Source of the DNA: Sandaracinaceae bacterium
Lineage (GTDB): Bacteria; Myxococcota_A; Polyangia; Polyangiales; Houyiibacteriaceae
DNA length: 6,668 nucleotides
Direction of reading: 5' to 3'
Assembly (NCBI GenBank): GCA_012514415.1
Contig: JAAZAH010000201.1
Location: forward strand, 1-6,668
A program made the position numbers and the translations under genes. Below, piece after piece: positions 5,641 through 6,668 of this stretch; within the stretch, counting starts at the first letter, position 1; each line of letters begins with the position of its first letter. The notes under the pieces are model-generated. The model searched no databases and had not been told where the DNA came from. It saw only the letters and a program-made list of their open reading frames with translations.

Positions 5641-6545
5641 AACATCCTCCCGAGTAGCTGCACGCCGCCGCCACCGCGATGCACCATGGGCGCCATCGAC
5701 ACGCCCGCCGTCTTCCTTTTCTCGGCATCCTCGGCCTCTTGTTTGGCCTTCCCCTTGAAATGGAGGACGACCGCGGTGATGCCCGTGGCGAGGCTCATCG
5801 CGAGAAAGACATCGGCCGAGATGGCGAGCCGCTCGCCGCGATCGGCGATCGCGAAACTCGGCTCGCGTCTGAAGCGTTCCTCTTCAAAGAGCGCAGCGAG
5901 GCCAAGCGTCGTCGTGGCGACGAGCCCGCCCGCCGTGACTCCAGCCAAGGCGAAGACGACGGCGCGATGACGGTTCTTCTCCGGTCCCTCAGCGGGCGTG
6001 GGCTCCGCATCGAGCGCAAGGGCGAGCGAGGGACCGACGCCGAAGCGTTCATTCCATTCTTCTTCGGTTGTGCCGCGAAAGCGAACGCTCACCTCGCGCT
6101 TTGAGCCGGGAGGAAGAACGAGGCGTTGTTCGAAGCGTCGCCCATCCCTCGCGATGACGCGGAGGGTGTATCGGCCCGCGACAAGTTCATGCGTAAACGG
6201 AAGGCGGCTCCCGACACGCTCCGAATCGATCCAGATCGTCGCCTCGCTCACCTCACCGTCGATATGTAGGACGGTCGGCTTTTTACGGAGCGCGGAGAGG
6301 CGCGCGGCCACGATGTCTTGACGCGGATCGTAAGGGAAGAGCGAGAGGAAGCGCTCATAGGCCTCGATGGCGAAGCCCCCATCGCGTTCCGCTTCGGCGC
6401 GCTCTCCCATGGCAAGGAGTGCGCCCGCAATATCCGAATCGGCTGGCTCGCTTTCGCCGCGCGCAAGGCTCGGCATGAGGGCAAAGGAGAGGAGTGCCCA
6501 GCCCCAAATTTCAAGGCGCAAGCGGTGATGGAGGACCCGGATCAC
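5637..6545 (-). CDS. PEGA-domain envelope protein with TPR-like segment and two membrane helices
   Basis: 302 residues. N-terminal signal peptide: hydrophobic IWGWALLSFALMPSLA at 13-28, probable cut near A-R-G at 28-30. Residues about 38-88 form a helical repeat of TPR type (AMGERAEAERDGGFAIEAYE, then FLSLFPYDP at 67-75, typical for counting-type TPRs). A PEGA domain follows at about 91-156: TVLHIDGEVSEATIWIDSERV, then HELVAGRYTLRVIARDG at 119-135, where the AG-RYTLRV stretch replaces the classical PEGA tetrapeptide. After an acidic/proline linker come two hydrophobic helices at about 195-220 and 244-263, then a Lys/Glu-rich segment and a Gly-rich end (GGGGVQLLGRMF). I know this layout from myxobacteria as an envelope protein of undefined role, possibly binding surface or cell-wall polymers. 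Start is GTG at 6545, overlapping the upstream stop (GTGA), with GGAGG three bases ahead. It ends in a TTGA overlap with the lipoprotein gene. Confidence 0.87.
   Translation of the reverse strand: MIRVLHHRLRLEIWGWALLSFALMPSLARGESEPADSDIAGALLAMGERAEAERDGGFAIEAYERFLSLFPYDPRQDIVAARLSALRKKPTVLHIDGEVSEATIWIDSERVGSRLPFTHELVAGRYTLRVIARDGRRFEQRLVLPPGSKREVSVRFRGTTEEEWNERFGVGPSLALALDAEPTPAEGPEKNRHRAVVFALAGVTAGGLVATTTLGLAALFEEERFRREPSFAIADRGERLAISADVFLAMSLATGITAVVLHFKGKAKQEAEDAEKRKTAGVSMAPMVHRGGGGVQLLGRMF
5646..5651 (-). promoter_or_regulatory. Ribosome binding site of the lipoprotein gene
   Basis: GGGAGG on the coding strand, inside the last codons of the PEGA gene, with a five-base spacer to the TTG start at 5640. 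This is the best Shine-Dalgarno sequence in the window and is the main reason to accept a TTG start overlapping the PEGA stop. Confidence 0.75.
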
Positions 6546-6668
6546 GCGCCTCCATTTTCGCCTTCGGGCGGGCAGTCTTCATCGACAGTGGGATCGCACT
6601 CCTCGTCGCACTCCTCGACGGTGGGATCGCACTCCTCCTCGCACTCTTCGACAGTGGGATCGCACTCC
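6542..6668 (-). CDS. Acidic cysteine-rich repeat protein, C-terminal end only
   Basis: The frame is open from the right edge to TGA at 6544-6542; 41 complete sense codons are visible and the start lies outside the window. The visible tail is three 11-residue units of the type E-C-D-P-T-V-E-E-C-E-E, the last one altered (D-E-D-C-P), then PEGENGGA. Nearly every residue is Glu, Asp, Cys, Pro, Thr or Val. Cysteines are spaced C-x6-C-x3-C-x6-C-x3-C-x7-C. Such a tail could bind metal ions or form disulphides in an exported protein, but without the N-terminus neither location nor function can be stated. That the frame is coding is supported by codon-level conservation of the repeat (mostly third-base changes between the first two units) and by the GTGA overlap with the next gene. 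Low complexity alone could also mark a disordered spacer. Confidence 0.85.
   Translation of the reverse strand, partial: ECDPTVEECEEECDPTVEECDEECDPTVDEDCPPEGENGGA
6549..6553 (-). promoter_or_regulatory. Ribosome binding site of the PEGA gene
   Basis: GGAGG on the coding strand, inside the last codons of the Cys-rich gene, three bases before the GTG start at 6545. The spacer is short, but the site and the GTGA overlap together support translational coupling. Confidence 0.6.
6569..6667 (-). repeat. 33-base tandem repeat, three units, in-frame
   Basis: Units at 6635-6667, 6602-6634 and 6569-6601 (coding-strand order). The first two differ at three positions, all third codon bases; two are silent and one changes Glu to Asp. 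The third unit matches the first over its first 20 bases, then diverges. The array continues to the right edge, so total copy number is unknown. The 33-base unit keeps the reading frame, so copy changes would alter length without breaking the protein. Confidence 0.9.

Noticed and set aside
1..6668. Search for CRISPR array, tRNA/rRNA, insertion sequence ends, toxin-antitoxin or phage genes
   Set aside because: None seen by eye; the only direct repeat array is the coding 33-base repeat at the right edge, which has no spacers.

Overview
The window looks like a GC-rich piece of a Myxococcota genome, probably of the Polyangia type. This is inferred from protein style, not from a marker gene: a lipoprotein starting C-Q-L-L-V-D-F-D-R, a signal peptide/TPR/PEGA/two-helix protein, and a lipoprotein gluzincin of a kind I associate with these bacteria. 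All ten genes read on the minus strand, so transcription runs from base 6668 towards base 1. They are packed with overlaps of 4 to 14 bases or gaps of at most 49 bases. I see no convincing promoter or terminator, so the window is best read as the inside of one long operon whose promoter lies beyond the right edge.

In transcription order, the right part holds an envelope-flavoured group: the 3' end of a gene with an acidic, cysteine-rich 11-residue tandem repeat (6542 to right edge); a PEGA-domain protein with signal peptide and two membrane helices (5637-6545); a small lipoprotein with an acidic disordered tail (5374-5640); a cytoplasmic alpha/beta hydrolase (4197-5387); a four-helix membrane protein (3770-4204); a single-span membrane protein (3495-3755); and a lipoprotein zinc metallopeptidase (1910-3469).

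The left part mixes metabolism with one more envelope protein: a small transaldolase (1213-1860), a small secreted, probably beta-barrel protein (683-1216), and an NAD kinase running off the left edge (1-673). Transaldolase belongs to the pentose phosphate pathway, and NAD kinase makes the NADP(H) pool that pathway reduces, so these two share a theme. Any functional link to the envelope genes is inference from co-orientation only.

The most interesting points are: (1) the NAD kinase carries the motif signature of the eukaryotic NADK2 / plant NADH kinase (NADK3) branch rather than ordinary bacterial NadK; (2) the Cys/Asp/Glu tandem repeat at the right edge; (3) the secreted gluzincin with an N-terminal regulatory-like and a C-terminal beta domain; (4) a hydrolase with Ser-x-Ser-x-Gly in place of Gly-x-Ser-x-Gly. 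I found no RNA gene, CRISPR array, insertion sequence or attachment site, and no clear novel defence or mobile system.
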